Source: Bartonella sp. M0177 (GTDB lineage Bacteria > Pseudomonadota > Alphaproteobacteria > Rhizobiales > Rhizobiaceae). From it: a DNA stretch of 64,000 bases. Positions within the stretch are counted from its first letter, which is position 1, and each line of letters opens with the position of its first letter. The DNA is taken from the NCBI RefSeq assembly GCF_016102285.1, contig NZ_JACFOY010000002.1, forward strand, positions 62,001-126,000, in the 5' to 3' direction. Below the pieces are notes generated by a model. The model made no database searches, was not told where the DNA came from, and saw only the letters and a program-made list of their open reading frames with translations. Shown in pieces: positions 52,859-62,234 of this stretch. Position numbers and translations under genes: made by a program.

Positions 52859-53336
52859 ATTTGGTTTTCTATTCGGATTTTTATTCTTTTTGGTTTTGGG
52901 GCGCCATCTTCGGCATTACCGCAATGATAATTGGTTATCGGTGAAATGGCCAAATCGGGAAGACGAAAACAGTCATCTTTTCGGCTCGTCTATCTTTGTT
53001 TATTTTTCATAAAATTTCCGGACGTTCCGGAAGCGATGAAGAGAATATTTTTAAAAAACGAAGGGTATGTCGAGCACTGAAAAGAGTGAGGACTGGGAAC
53101 AAAAGAACAAACGAAAGTCCGAAACGGAAAAACTGGATAACCGGCCGTAATATTAAACCCGAAGAACGAAAAGCCCCTAAAGAGGAAATACATAATCCGC
53201 AAAATGCAATTCATGAGCGAGAAAAGGCAAACCTGATAGAGCACACATGAAAGGCTGCAACAGGCTCCTTTTTCGGGGGGAAGGAGAGCTGTTGCAGCGT
53301 ATAAGCTTTTCAATTGTCTTTTAGTTGATCGAAAAA
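52834..53336. other. Intergenic region between gcvP and dadA
   Basis: The 500 bases hold the gcv terminator, a small hairpin TTCCGG/CCGGAA (53016-53032) and the long stem-loop at 53254-53298. An open frame 52996-53250 (plus) is highly charged, has no ribosome site and resembles no family, so it is not called. Confidence 0.55.
53254..53298 (-). terminator. Long stem-loop, probable 3' end of the alr-dadA operon
   Basis: GCTGCAACAG (53254-53263) pairs perfectly with CTGTTGCAGC (53289-53298), and the stem continues inward with CTCCTT / AAGGAG. On the minus strand it begins 38 bases after the dadA stop; the tail CTTTC is T-poor, so termination may be weak. Confidence 0.6.
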
Positions 53337-54593
53337 TTATTGATACCGGCTGATGTCCAGTCCTGTCGGGTCAATTTCGGGTTTGTTGCCGCTGATAATA
53401 TCGGCAATCAAATGGCCGCTTCCGGTCGACATTGTCCAACCCAAAGTACCATGTCCGGAATTGATAAACAGGTTTTCATATTTTGTTTTACCGATAATGG
53501 GTACGCTATCGGGCGTCACCGGCCGTAACCCTGACCAGAGCTGAGGCTTGAAGTCTTTATCATAGGAGCCGGAAAACATCATTTCCAAAGCTTCTTGCAA
53601 GGTTTTCAAACGCGGTTCACTGAGCTTAATTTCATAGCCTGAAACTTCTGCCATGCCGCCGACGCGGATACGCTTACCTAATCTTGTAACAGCAACTTTG
53701 TAAATATCGTCAATAACAGTTGAAACCGGTGCTTTCGCCTCGTCGGTAATCGGCACTGTAATGGAATAGCCTTTCACCGGATAGATTGGCGCATGAAGTC
53801 CGAGATCGCGAATAAGAAAAGGCGTAAAAGACCCCATTGAAACAAGATAGGCATCGGCACTCATCACGCCGCGTGACGTTTCAACGCCGGTAATTTTACC
53901 GCCTTCAACATGAAGTTTATTGATTACTGTATTATAGGAAAATTCAACCCCTTTATCGGCCGCGAGCTTTGCAAGCTTGGTTGTAAACATCTGGCAATCG
54001 CCGGTTTCATCTTCAGGGGTTTGTAATCCACCAACGATTTTATCTTTTAACGGCGCCAATCCGGGTTCGGCAGCAACGCAACCGGCACTATCGAGCATCT
54101 TATAGGCAATGCCATCTGCTTTGAGAACTTCGACATCCTTGTTTGCCGCTTCAAGCTGGTGAGGATCGCGGAAAAGCTGTATCGTGCCCTTCATGCGTTC
54201 GTCATAATGGATAGATGTTTCTTCGCGTAAATCCTGAAGGCATTTGGCGGCATAGTCGGAGACGCGCACCATCAGGGATTTGTTTTTCTTGTACCGGTTT
54301 TCATTGCAATTGATAAACATTGCAAAGAGCCACTTCATCTGGTCGAGGCTGAAAGTCGGGCGAATAATAAGTGGCGGATTGGCTTGCCGCATCATTTTCA
54401 ATGCTTTGAGGGTGAGCCCCGGCTGTGCCCACGGGGTTGTATATCCGAACGAAACCTGACCTGCATTGGCAAAGCTTGTTTCCAATGCAGGCCCTTCTTC
54501 GCGATCAATGACCGTGACTTCATGGCCTGCTTTGTTGAGATACCAAGCCGAGGTTACACCAACGACACCACTTCCCAGAACAAGCACTTTCAT
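53337..54593 (-). CDS. dadA: D-amino acid dehydrogenase
   Basis: The 418-residue flavoprotein starts MKVLVLGSGVVGVTSAWYLNKAGHEVTVID (FAD dinucleotide motif). It carries the DadA pattern FANAGQVSFGYTTPWAQPG, LWSGLRPVTPDSVPIIG and the C-terminal NLFINSGHGTLGWTMSTGSGHLIADIISG. It oxidises D-alanine and other D-amino acids at the membrane, giving pyruvate and ammonia. Its ATG overlaps the alr stop by four bases (ATGA). Confidence 0.96.
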   Translation of the reverse strand: MKVLVLGSGVVGVTSAWYLNKAGHEVTVIDREEGPALETSFANAGQVSFGYTTPWAQPGLTLKALKMMRQANPPLIIRPTFSLDQMKWLFAMFINCNENRYKKNKSLMVRVSDYAAKCLQDLREETSIHYDERMKGTIQLFRDPHQLEAANKDVEVLKADGIAYKMLDSAGCVAAEPGLAPLKDKIVGGLQTPEDETGDCQMFTTKLAKLAADKGVEFSYNTVINKLHVEGGKITGVETSRGVMSADAYLVSMGSFTPFLIRDLGLHAPIYPVKGYSITVPITDEAKAPVSTVIDDIYKVAVTRLGKRIRVGGMAEVSGYEIKLSEPRLKTLQEALEMMFSGSYDKDFKPQLWSGLRPVTPDSVPIIGKTKYENLFINSGHGTLGWTMSTGSGHLIADIISGNKPEIDPTGLDISRYQ

Positions 54594-55735
54594 TTTTTGT
54601 TTCCCTCGCGGTTTTTCACATAGATGCGCTCGTAACGATGACCGAGCGATGTTAGAATTTCATAAGGAATTGTGCCGGCATCGCGTGCAACATCGTCAAG
54701 CGATTGGTGTTTGCCGATCAATTCGACAAGATCACCGGCTTTTGGTGCATTTTCACCAAGATGGGTGGTGTCGAGTGTAATTGAATCCATTGAAACGCGG
54801 CCAATAATCGGCACGCGCTCTCCTTTGAAATAAACCGAACCTTTATTGCCAAGTGACCTTAGCCAACCATCCGCATAGCCCACCGATATTGTTGTGATCG
54901 TGCTTGGCCGTTCGGTTATAAATGTTCCGCCGTAGCCGATTGCCGAACCAGCGGGAACATGGCGTGTCTGGATGACATGGGCATCAAGGCTCACAACCGG
55001 TTTGATTGCCGTCGGGCTTTTGCCGAGCGGGTCTACACCGTAAAGAGCAATTCCGGGGCGCACCATGTTGAAATGATAACCGGTGTTCAAGAAAATTCCA
55101 CCCGAAGCAGCAAGGGCAACTTTTGAAGCGGGAAGTTTCTCAAGTGCCTTCTTCATTGCTTCAAGCTGGGCAGGATTGGCAGGGCTATTTTCCTCATCGC
55201 TTTTCGCCAAATGGCTGATGACTAATTTTATATCCGCGTCGTTAAAAATCGACGGGTCGGCGACAAGGCGGTAAAGCTCGCTATTATCAAGCCCCAAGCG
55301 GCACATGCCGGTGTCAATCTGGATAATTGCGGGTAAACGCTTTGCTTTACTCGCGCATAATCTTTGCCAGTCAAGAATAGCGTCCCATGAATTCAGTACC
55401 GGAATGATTCCGGCCTCTGCCGTTAATTTTTCAGCCCCCGGTAAAATGCCATTCAAAACAGCAATGGAAGCATCTGCCGGCAATTGATCTTTGAGCCGGA
55501 ATGCCTCGACAAGTTCGGCTACAAAGAAAAACCTGCATCCGGCTTCATAAAGTAGAGGCGCTATTTTTTTTGCACCAAGGCCATAGGAGTCGGCTTTGAC
55601 AACGGCAGCACTTTGTGCCGGAGCAACCATTTTTTTTATCGTGTTGTAATTTTCGACAATGGCATCAAGATCGATTGTGAGAATTGCCCCATAGGCTAAT
55701 GTTGGAATTTTATTGTTGTTTTGAATTTCACCCAT
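54590..55735 (-). CDS. alr: Alanine racemase (catabolic type by context)
   Basis: The 381-residue PLP enzyme has GAILTIDLDAIVENYNTI, PLP-lysine Lys47 in AAVVKADSYGLGA, QIDTGMCRLGLD, HLAKSDEENSPANPAQLE, MVRPGIALYGVDP, and the catalytic tyrosine region AIGYGGTFITERPS followed by VGYADGW. It interconverts L- and D-alanine. Coupled to dadA and opposite an Lrp regulator, so this is most likely the alanine-catabolic copy, although it could also supply D-alanine for the wall. Confidence 0.96.
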   Translation of the reverse strand: MGEIQNNNKIPTLAYGAILTIDLDAIVENYNTIKKMVAPAQSAAVVKADSYGLGAKKIAPLLYEAGCRFFFVAELVEAFRLKDQLPADASIAVLNGILPGAEKLTAEAGIIPVLNSWDAILDWQRLCASKAKRLPAIIQIDTGMCRLGLDNSELYRLVADPSIFNDADIKLVISHLAKSDEENSPANPAQLEAMKKALEKLPASKVALAASGGIFLNTGYHFNMVRPGIALYGVDPLGKSPTAIKPVVSLDAHVIQTRHVPAGSAIGYGGTFITERPSTITTISVGYADGWLRSLGNKGSVYFKGERVPIIGRVSMDSITLDTTHLGENAPKAGDLVELIGKHQSLDDVARDAGTIPYEILTSLGHRYERIYVKNREGNKK

Positions 55736-55928
55736 TTCGTTATTTCCCAGATAAATCCGTTCGCAAATCCGGATGTCCGCATTGTTTCCCCGTCATTGTT
55801 CCCATGGCTTTTTGCCATTTCAGGTTGTGTATCATATGTGAAGAGCATTCGAATGTTGTATCTATTTTTGAAATATTATAGATATTTATCGTTGAATATT
55901 GAGCGTAAATCCGACAAATTGAAATATT

Positions 55929-56378
55929 ATGCAAAACCTTGATGCAATAGATCGTAATATCATCCGCCTGTTGCGCCGTGACGGGCGCATGAGCAATGCA
56001 AATCTTGCAGCCGAAGTCGGGCTTTCCCCCTCGGCATGTTTGAGGCGTGTAAAATTATTGGAAGAAAGCGGTGTTATTCGCGGGTTTACCGCCATATTGG
56101 GAAGTGTTGAAGGAGAAGACCGGCTTATTGCCATTATCCAGATTACACTTGAAAAACAGACGGAAGAATATTTGAACCGCTTCGAGGCAGCCGTGCGCCG
56201 CCATCCGGAAATCAAGGAATGCTATTTGATGACGGGGGATGCTGATTATTGGCTGCGCGCGGAAGCAGAAAATGCCGCCGCTTATGAAACCATTCACAAG
56301 GAAATATTATCACGTCTTCCCGGTGTCGCGCGCATCCATTCGGCTTTTTCCATCCGCTCTGTTCTGATGCAGCGGTGA
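55929..56378 (+). CDS. Lrp/AsnC-family regulator
   Basis: The 149-residue protein has an N-terminal HTH (LDAIDRNIIRLLRRDGRMSNANLAAEVGLSPSACLRRVKLLEESGVIRGF) and a C-terminal RAM/ACT-like effector domain (RHPEIKECYLMTGDADYWLRAE). It is divergent from alr-dadA with a 193-base gap, the arrangement of DadR-like activators that respond to alanine. Regulation of alr-dadA is inferred from position. Confidence 0.93.
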   Translation: MQNLDAIDRNIIRLLRRDGRMSNANLAAEVGLSPSACLRRVKLLEESGVIRGFTAILGSVEGEDRLIAIIQITLEKQTEEYLNRFEAAVRRHPEIKECYLMTGDADYWLRAEAENAAAYETIHKEILSRLPGVARIHSAFSIRSVLMQR

Positions 56379-56698
56379 GGGGGGCTGCCGTTTGTTTAGG
56401 TTTATTGGCTTTTTGACAAATAAAAGCATTTGTTCGATGAAGATAAGTATTGGCCGTCGCACTTTTTTTAATACGTTAAAAATCAGCCTGTTTTGCCTGA
56501 ATTGACCTTGTGGGTCTTGGACAAAAATCTGGCACAAAATATCATAAAAGACGTTCTGCAATAGGGGCGCGATGTTTTATATCTTTTGAAATCCGCTTGC
56601 CACCAACACCGGTAGATCATCTGTTTTTAACAAAGCAAAAGCATTGAAAAAGCCGGGCATTTTGCCCGGCTTATCGAATAGTCCATTATATTGCTTTT
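56379..56698. other. Convergent intergenic region
   Basis: The 320 bases between the Lrp gene and lldD contain the lldD terminator (56646-56673). No ORF or RNA gene recognised in the rest. Confidence 0.6.
56646..56673 (-). terminator. Terminator of lldD
   Basis: A perfect 10-bp stem AAGCCGGGCA / TGCCCGGCTT (56650-56659, 56663-56672) has a 3-base loop and T-rich minus-strand tail, about 27 bases after the lldD stop. Confidence 0.93.
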
Positions 56699-57859
56699 TT
56701 AAAGTTTCGGTTTTGACGGCCTGAAATCATAAAGGACCTCATGGGTGAGGTCGGCAATTTTCTTCTTGCCGCAAAGTGCCATCGAAATATCAAGCTCGTT
56801 ACGGATAATTTCCAAGGCTTTGGTGACGCCGGGTTTACCCAAAGCACCAAGCCCGTAGAGGAACGGACGGCCGATAAATGTGCCTTTGGCGCCAAGCGCC
56901 AAAGCCTTCAAAACATCCTGACCGGAACGGATACCACCATCAACATGGATTTCTATCATATCTCCGACAGCATCAACAATTTCAGGCAAAACAGAAATGG
57001 TTGAAGGAGCACCGTCAAGCTGGCGGCCACCGTGGTTTGAAACCAGAATGGCATCGGCACCGGTTTTGACAGCCATTTTGGCGTCTTCGACATCAAGAAT
57101 ACCTTTCAGAATGAGCTTGCCACCCCAAATTTTCTTGATCCATTCGACATCGTTCCAGTTGAGCTTCGGGTCGAATTGCGAGGCCGTCCACAAACTCAAC
57201 GAAGACAAATCCGTTACGTTTTTGGCGTGTCCTGCGATATTGCGGAATGTTCTTCTATTGGTCTGCAACATCTCCATACACCATTTCGGGCATGTCATCA
57301 TTTGCCAGAGATTTTTCAAAGTGAATTTTGGCGGGGCAGACAGGTTGTTGCGCAAATCCTTATGGCGCTGTCCTAAAATCTGCAAATCCAGCGTCAGAAC
57401 CAATGCTCCGCATTTGGCTGCTTTTGCACGATTGATAAGGTCGGCGATAAAGTCGCGATCTTTCATCACATAAAGCTGGAACCAGAACGGTTTTTTGGTC
57501 ACCGATGCGACATCTTCAATCGAGCAAATGCTCATTGTCGACAATGTAAAAGGCACGCCGAATTCTTCGGCAGCCTGCGCTGCCAACATTTCTCCATTGG
57601 CGTGTTGCATTCCGGTCAAACCGGTGGGTGACAAAGCAACCGGCATAGATACTTTCTGGCCGATCATTTCGCTTTCAAGCGAACGATTGGTCATATCGAC
57701 CAGAACACGCTGGCGCAGCTTTATTTTTTTGAAGTCTTCTTCATTGGCGCGATAAGTGCTTTCTGTCCATGCTCCGGAATCGGCATAGTCAAAAAACATC
57801 TTGGGTACGCGACGTTTGGCAAGTTTTTTAAGATCGTTGATCTCAAGTATTTTACGCAT
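56699..57859 (-). CDS. lldD: L-lactate dehydrogenase (FMN-dependent)
   Basis: The 386-residue alpha-hydroxy acid oxidase family enzyme starts INDLKKLAKRRVPKMFFDYADSGAWTESTYRANEEDF. It carries VALSPTGLTGMQHANGE, PFTLSTMSICSIEDVA and the active-site segment ILVSNHGGRQLDGAPSTI, then VDGGIRSGQDVLKALALGAKGTFIGRPFLYGL. It oxidises L-lactate to pyruvate and passes electrons to the respiratory chain. Single gene; no lldR regulator or lldP permease adjacent. Confidence 0.95.
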   Translation of the reverse strand: MRKILEINDLKKLAKRRVPKMFFDYADSGAWTESTYRANEEDFKKIKLRQRVLVDMTNRSLESEMIGQKVSMPVALSPTGLTGMQHANGEMLAAQAAEEFGVPFTLSTMSICSIEDVASVTKKPFWFQLYVMKDRDFIADLINRAKAAKCGALVLTLDLQILGQRHKDLRNNLSAPPKFTLKNLWQMMTCPKWCMEMLQTNRRTFRNIAGHAKNVTDLSSLSLWTASQFDPKLNWNDVEWIKKIWGGKLILKGILDVEDAKMAVKTGADAILVSNHGGRQLDGAPSTISVLPEIVDAVGDMIEIHVDGGIRSGQDVLKALALGAKGTFIGRPFLYGLGALGKPGVTKALEIIRNELDISMALCGKKKIADLTHEVLYDFRPSKPKL

Positions 57860-58055
57860 TTCAAATTCCGTTTATTCTTATTGTGTTATGTGTAGTATTC
57901 TTCAGCCACAATAAAAAGTGTTTTCTTTAAAATCGCTAAATTGTGACAAACAAGCATGGTATTTTTTTAAGCTTCGCAAGATTTTCCGCGCTCAAAATAG
58001 CATGAACCGATTTGCCAAAAGTGAACTTTTTTTAAAAATATAACAGCGGGTTTCA

Positions 58056-58457
58056 TCAGTGGCAATGACTGCACCCTGCAAGATCTTCCAGAATCGGACA
58101 GTCCGGCCTGTCATCACCATGGCAGTGATGGACAAGGTGGTCGAGTGTATTAATCATCACCTGAAGAGAATCCATTTTTTCCTGCAAAGCCTTGATATGG
58201 GAAAGTGCGAGTTTTTTAACCTCGCTTGAAGCACGGCTATGATCTTTCCATAATCCGAGGAGCACGCGGATATCTTCGGAAGAAAAACCGAGCAGTCGCG
58301 AGCGGCGGATGAAGCGCAAGGTTTGAATATCGTCATCGGTATAAACGCGATAGCCGTTTTCGCTACGATGGGCTGGTGAAATAAGTCCTGTTTCCTCATA
58401 ATGACGGATCATTTTTGCACTAAGACCCGATTGTTTTGCTGCTTCACCAATATTCAT
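58056..58457 (-). CDS. MerR-family regulator, CueR/HmrR-like
   Basis: The 133-residue protein starts MNIGEAAKQSGLSAKMIRHYEETGLISPAHRSENGYRVY (MerR winged helix) and has the dimer helix ALQEKMDSLQVMINTL. The metal-binding loop has two cysteines eight residues apart (CHGDDRPDC), as in the Cu(I) sensor CueR (Cys112/Cys120). An extra C-terminal CSHCH follows. No copper ATPase, oxidase or chaperone is adjacent, so this is an orphan. Copper, silver or gold sensing is inferred from the loop. Confidence 0.9.
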   Translation of the reverse strand: MNIGEAAKQSGLSAKMIRHYEETGLISPAHRSENGYRVYTDDDIQTLRFIRRSRLLGFSSEDIRVLLGLWKDHSRASSEVKKLALSHIKALQEKMDSLQVMINTLDHLVHHCHGDDRPDCPILEDLAGCSHCH

Positions 58458-58772
58458 TTTTCTCGTCCAATCCGGATTTTATAGAAACGCGTTTCCGGTT
58501 TTTTGTTCAATGCCGTTATTGCATATAATTGTTGTTTTAAAGCCAACAAGATGTCTTCTTGCAAGAAGCGTGCGCTTAAATCTTGAGAGAGATTCGTATC
58601 ATCGCGGGATTGTTATAAGAGTTATATATTGAAATGGCCTTGGTTGCTGGTGGATAAATGCTTCTCACCGTCAAATAGGCTTGACCTTTCTTTATCAATC
58701 CTCAACTAGAACGTTAACTTGAAAATTTCCCTTCAATTTTCACGTATCATGTTGTGCTGATGGAGAAAGCCG
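58458..58772. other. Divergent gap between CueR-like and NCS2 permease genes
   Basis: The 315 bases hold no gene. They contain a perfect 14-bp palindrome at 58555-58568. No CueR-type dyad (CCTTnnC...GnnAAGG) is visible. Confidence 0.55.
58555..58568. promoter_or_regulatory. Perfect 14-bp palindrome, possible operator
   Basis: CTTCTTGCAAGAAG equals its own reverse complement. It lies 98 bp ahead of the CueR-like start and 205 bp ahead of the permease start. A dimeric regulator site is plausible; which gene it controls is unknown. Confidence 0.35.
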
Positions 58773-60149
58773 ATGGAGACCTATAAAACGCATAAAAAAT
58801 CGGGTGATCTCGTTTTCGAGATGAATGACCATCCGCACGCACCTGTCGCGTTTTTGGCCGCTCTCCAACATTTATTGGCAATTATTGTGCCGATCATTAC
58901 GCCGGGATTTATTATTTGTAGTGCTGCCGGTGTATCGCCTGAAGATACAGCCATGGTTTTATCCATGTCGCTGATCATTTCCGGCGTTGCGACCTTTGTA
59001 CAATGCAAAAAAATCGGCCCCTTCGGTGCCGGTTTGCTGATTGTGCAGGGGACAAGTTTCAATTTTGTCGGGCCGCTTTCGGCCGGTTCTGCGGCCATGG
59101 TTGCAAGCGGTATTCCGGCAAACGAGGTCATGTCGGCCGTCTTCGGTGTGGTGATTGCCGGTTCTTTTATCGAAATGTCGGTTTCGCGCATTCTCCCCTT
59201 TATCAGCCGTATGATTACGCCGCTTGTCACCGGCATTGTGGTTTTATTGATCGGCCTTACTCTTATTAAAGAAGGGCTTATCAGTATGGGGGGCGGTTAT
59301 GCGTCACTGGGCGAAAAGGGAAGTTTTGCCAGTTTACAAAATCTCGCTTTGTCATGCACAGTCTTTGCGCTGATTATTCTTTTAAACCGTGTGACGATCA
59401 CGTGGGTGCGCTCCAGTGCTATTATTCTTGCCCTTGCTGTCGGTTATGTCATGGCGGGTTTTATGGGCAGGCTCGATTTTTCCGGTTTTGAACATTCCGC
59501 ACTTTTTGCTTTGCCAAGGCCGCTCCATTTCGGACTGTCTTTTTCGTGGTCGCTTTTTATTCCGCTCATCATGATCTATCTTGTTACCTCTCTTGAAGCG
59601 GTTGGCGACATTACAGCAACAAGCAAAATTTCAAGCGAACCTGTTTCGGGGCCATTATGGATGAAGAGGATAAAGGGCGGTGTGCTTGTCAATGGTGCGA
59701 ATTCTCTTCTTGCCGGTTTCTTCAATACATTTCCAAGTTCGGTCTTTGCGCAAAATAACGGCATTATCCAGTTGACCGGCGTTGCAAGCCGCTATGTCGG
59801 CTTGTGGATTGCTGTCATTCTTGTTGTTCTTGGTCTTTTTCCGAAGATTGCCGCCCTCATACAAGCAATGCCCGAACCGGTTCTTGGAGGAGCTGCCATG
59901 ATCATGTTCGGCTCGGTTGCGGCTTCCGGAATCAACATCCTTTCGTCAATCAAGCTTGACCGGCGGGCACTTCTCATCATTGCAATTGCCTTGAGCGTTG
60001 GCGTTGGTGTGCCACAAGTACCGGCTTTTGTGAGCCATCTTCCGGCATTTATCGCCGATATTATGAAATCCGGCCTTGCTGCCGGTGGTATTACGGCAAT
60101 CATCCTCAATCTGCTTTTGCCTGAACAGCAACAGATCGACGACGAATAG
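58773..60149 (+). CDS. NCS2/NAT-family nucleobase permease, XanQ-like
   Basis: The 458-residue permease has about fourteen TM segments, the conserved TM1 motif AALQHLLAI and the NAT signature FAQNNGIIQLTGVASRYVG. It also has the TM8 motif IYLVTSLEAVGDITATSKIS with the substrate-binding Glu. The signature closely resembles E. coli XanQ/XanP and uric acid transporters (QNNGxIQxTG), so xanthine or urate is the probable cargo, taken up with protons. No purine catabolic genes are adjacent. The start ATG 58773 has GGAG upstream. Confidence 0.9.
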   Translation: METYKTHKKSGDLVFEMNDHPHAPVAFLAALQHLLAIIVPIITPGFIICSAAGVSPEDTAMVLSMSLIISGVATFVQCKKIGPFGAGLLIVQGTSFNFVGPLSAGSAAMVASGIPANEVMSAVFGVVIAGSFIEMSVSRILPFISRMITPLVTGIVVLLIGLTLIKEGLISMGGGYASLGEKGSFASLQNLALSCTVFALIILLNRVTITWVRSSAIILALAVGYVMAGFMGRLDFSGFEHSALFALPRPLHFGLSFSWSLFIPLIMIYLVTSLEAVGDITATSKISSEPVSGPLWMKRIKGGVLVNGANSLLAGFFNTFPSSVFAQNNGIIQLTGVASRYVGLWIAVILVVLGLFPKIAALIQAMPEPVLGGAAMIMFGSVAASGINILSSIKLDRRALLIIAIALSVGVGVPQVPAFVSHLPAFIADIMKSGLAAGGITAIILNLLLPEQQQIDDE

Positions 60150-60305
60150 ACTTATCTTTCAATAAACTGATATGTGAAAAGACAATTTGAAACGAGAATA
60201 GTTTTGAAGCGACAATAATTTCCGCGGCTCAATATCCGCGTAAAAGCAGAAAATAATCATTCCCGATGCGCGTCAAAGTACGACTTAAATCAAAGCTCGT
60301 GAACA

Positions 60306-60352
60306 AAGAAAAAGCAGCATCAACATGAGATTTGCAAATGCTGCTTTTGTCT
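60306..60352 (-). terminator. Terminator of the phosphohexomutase/ABM operon
   Basis: A perfect 11-bp stem AAAAGCAGCAT / ATGCTGCTTTT (60310-60320, 60338-60348) has a 17-base loop. The minus-strand tail continues TTCTTTG. It is about 25 bases after the ABM gene stop and may also stop transcription from the permease. Confidence 0.85.
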
Positions 60353-60373
60353 TTGAAAAAGCTAGTTTGATTG

Positions 60374-60661
60374 TCACAGCTTCTGGGTCATGACAGTAAC
60401 GAGCGCTTCCTTATAGCTCATCGTTGTCAATTCATCGATAATACGGACAAAATGTTCGGTTTTGCTATGCGCATCAAGAGCGTTTTTGTCTTTCCATGTT
60501 TCGATGAAAACCATGTGACCGGTATCGCCTTGAACTTCAAACAGTTCGTAGGAAATACAGCCTTTTTCTTTACGGGATTTTTCGACGAGTTCTTTGAACA
60601 GACTTTCCGTCTTTTCAACAAATTCGGGCTTGATATAGAAATGTGCAATAACCTTTATCAT
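60374..60661 (-). CDS. ABM-domain protein, putative quinol monooxygenase (YgiN-like)
   Basis: The 95-residue ferredoxin-like alpha/beta protein contains MIKVIAHFYIKPEFVEKTESLFKELVEKSRKEKGCISYELFEVQGDTGHMVFIETWKDKNALDAHSKTEHF, typical of the antibiotic biosynthesis monooxygenase (ABM) superfamily, including YgiN. It probably acts as a dimer on quinols or similar compounds. Its ATG overlaps the stop of the phosphohexomutase gene by four bases, so the two are coupled, an unusual pair. Confidence 0.9.
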   Translation of the reverse strand: MIKVIAHFYIKPEFVEKTESLFKELVEKSRKEKGCISYELFEVQGDTGHMVFIETWKDKNALDAHSKTEHFVRIIDELTTMSYKEALVTVMTQKL

Positions 60662-62115
60662 GATGTTTTCTCCAAGGTTCGAGCAATGTTTTCAAGCCCC
60701 CATTCGAGAAGCTTGTCGGCCTGTTTTTGCGAGGCCGCTTCGCTGTAACACCGCAATTCCGGCGCGTTGCCGGAAAGGCGGAAATGCACAATATCACCAT
60801 TGTCCATAATGACACGTAAACCGTCAATCATATCCCAATGTTTGATTGTTCCGAGCGGATGGAAAAAATGTATGCGTGTTGCAGCATCTTCAAGATCATG
60901 CAGAATTTCTTTGGCTTTCTCCGTGTCGATATTGGAAAGCCGGTTGCTGGCAGTAAAACGTTTGGGAAGTCCGCTCGAAAGTGCCTGAACGGATGAGCCG
61001 CGCAATTGCGCAAACCCCAACAAAGCGAGAATAGGCAGCATTGCATCGCGTGTTGCCAATTTCTTCAATTCGCAGGTTTCGCTTGAAATATCGCTTCCCA
61101 GAAGAACGCCGCCATTGGCTTCAAAACCGACAATCGTATGATAACCGTCGTTTAACGCCTGTTTCATGCCGGCAATAACATAGGGCGAGCCGACAGAGGT
61201 GCGGTAGACATGTTCGAAAAAATGGCTTGTCTCGACGGCCGAGGTGGAGGTGACGGGGGTGACCACAGCATCGGCAAAAAGATATTTTGCGGTGAGCATT
61301 CCGACCACATCACCTTTTAGAAATATCCCGTCAGAACCGGCAATTAACGGCCGGTCTGCGTCGCCATCGGTCGACACCAGTGCATCAAGCCCGTATTGGC
61401 GAACTGCATCAAGAGCGAGCTTGCGGTCGAAATCGCGTAATGCTTCAGTATCGACAGGAACAAAATGGTCGGCCCGACCGATTGCGACAGTCTTGGCGCC
61501 GAGAGCTGATAAAACTTCAACGAGAAAATCGCGAACAATGGAACTGTGCTGATAGACACCGATTTTCATATCCTGAAGTGCCGATTTCGGCAAAATGGAA
61601 AGGCAGCGTTTCCGGTAAAGTTCAAGAACATCCGGAACAACAGGAGGGGATTGATAGTTTGCGGCAAGGTGATAGGGCGTGTCATTTCCTGAAAGTCCGT
61701 CTTTGCCAGCTTTATCAAGTTCGCCGACAATAGCACACTCGTCTTGCTTGGTTATTTCTCCATCGGGACGATAGAATTTCAACCCGTTGCGGTCGTCGGG
61801 AATGTGACTTCCTGTAACCATAATTGCCGGATAGCGAAAGTTGAGTGAATAAAGCGCAAGGGCAGGGGTTGGCACTTCACCGGCATTGACAACAGAATAA
61901 CCCTGATCTTCGATTGTTTTAACGACAACGTTTTTGATATGCGGGCTTGACGAGCGCAGATCATAGCCGACAATCACACTTGCTTCTTTATTGATCTTGC
62001 CGATTTTTTCCAAATGTCGCAAGAAGGCGCAAGTGTAGCGCATGATAATATCATCGGTTAAATCGCTCACCAGACCGCGCAAGCCGCTTGTTCCGAATTT
62101 GAGTTGTTCTGTCAT
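60658..62115 (-). CDS. Phosphohexomutase (phosphomannomutase/phosphoglucomutase family)
   Basis: The 485-residue four-domain phosphohexomutase starts LKFGTSGLRGLVSDLTDD (sugar-phosphate mutase N-motif). It has the active-site serine loop VTGSHIPDDRNGLKFYRPDGEI, the metal loop STDGDADRPLIAG and the sugar-specificity loop VGFEANGGVLLGSDI. It resembles the Brucella/Bartonella ManB-like enzyme that makes mannose-1-phosphate for cell-surface glycans. The serine loop is TGSHIP rather than the usual TASHNP. Coupled to the downstream ABM gene. Confidence 0.9.
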   Translation of the reverse strand: MTEQLKFGTSGLRGLVSDLTDDIIMRYTCAFLRHLEKIGKINKEASVIVGYDLRSSSPHIKNVVVKTIEDQGYSVVNAGEVPTPALALYSLNFRYPAIMVTGSHIPDDRNGLKFYRPDGEITKQDECAIVGELDKAGKDGLSGNDTPYHLAANYQSPPVVPDVLELYRKRCLSILPKSALQDMKIGVYQHSSIVRDFLVEVLSALGAKTVAIGRADHFVPVDTEALRDFDRKLALDAVRQYGLDALVSTDGDADRPLIAGSDGIFLKGDVVGMLTAKYLFADAVVTPVTSTSAVETSHFFEHVYRTSVGSPYVIAGMKQALNDGYHTIVGFEANGGVLLGSDISSETCELKKLATRDAMLPILALLGFAQLRGSSVQALSSGLPKRFTASNRLSNIDTEKAKEILHDLEDAATRIHFFHPLGTIKHWDMIDGLRVIMDNGDIVHFRLSGNAPELRCYSEAASQKQADKLLEWGLENIARTLEKTS

Positions 62116-62234
62116 AATATGGTTTTGTTCCCGAACGGCCTTCCGATTTTCTATATGTGGTCACAATAGCCGTTTTGTCTATCGGTTTTGAAGCAATTAT
62201 TTTGCATAACCAACAGACTATCTACAACTGTCAT

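Noticed and set aside
52996-53250. 84-codon highly charged open frame between gcvP and dadA
   Set aside because: No ribosome site, no family resemblance, amino acid composition typical of random A/G-rich sequence.
58680-58772. CueR binding site at TTGACCTTTC
   Set aside because: The left half resembles a MerR-type -35/operator edge but the required dyad partner is missing.
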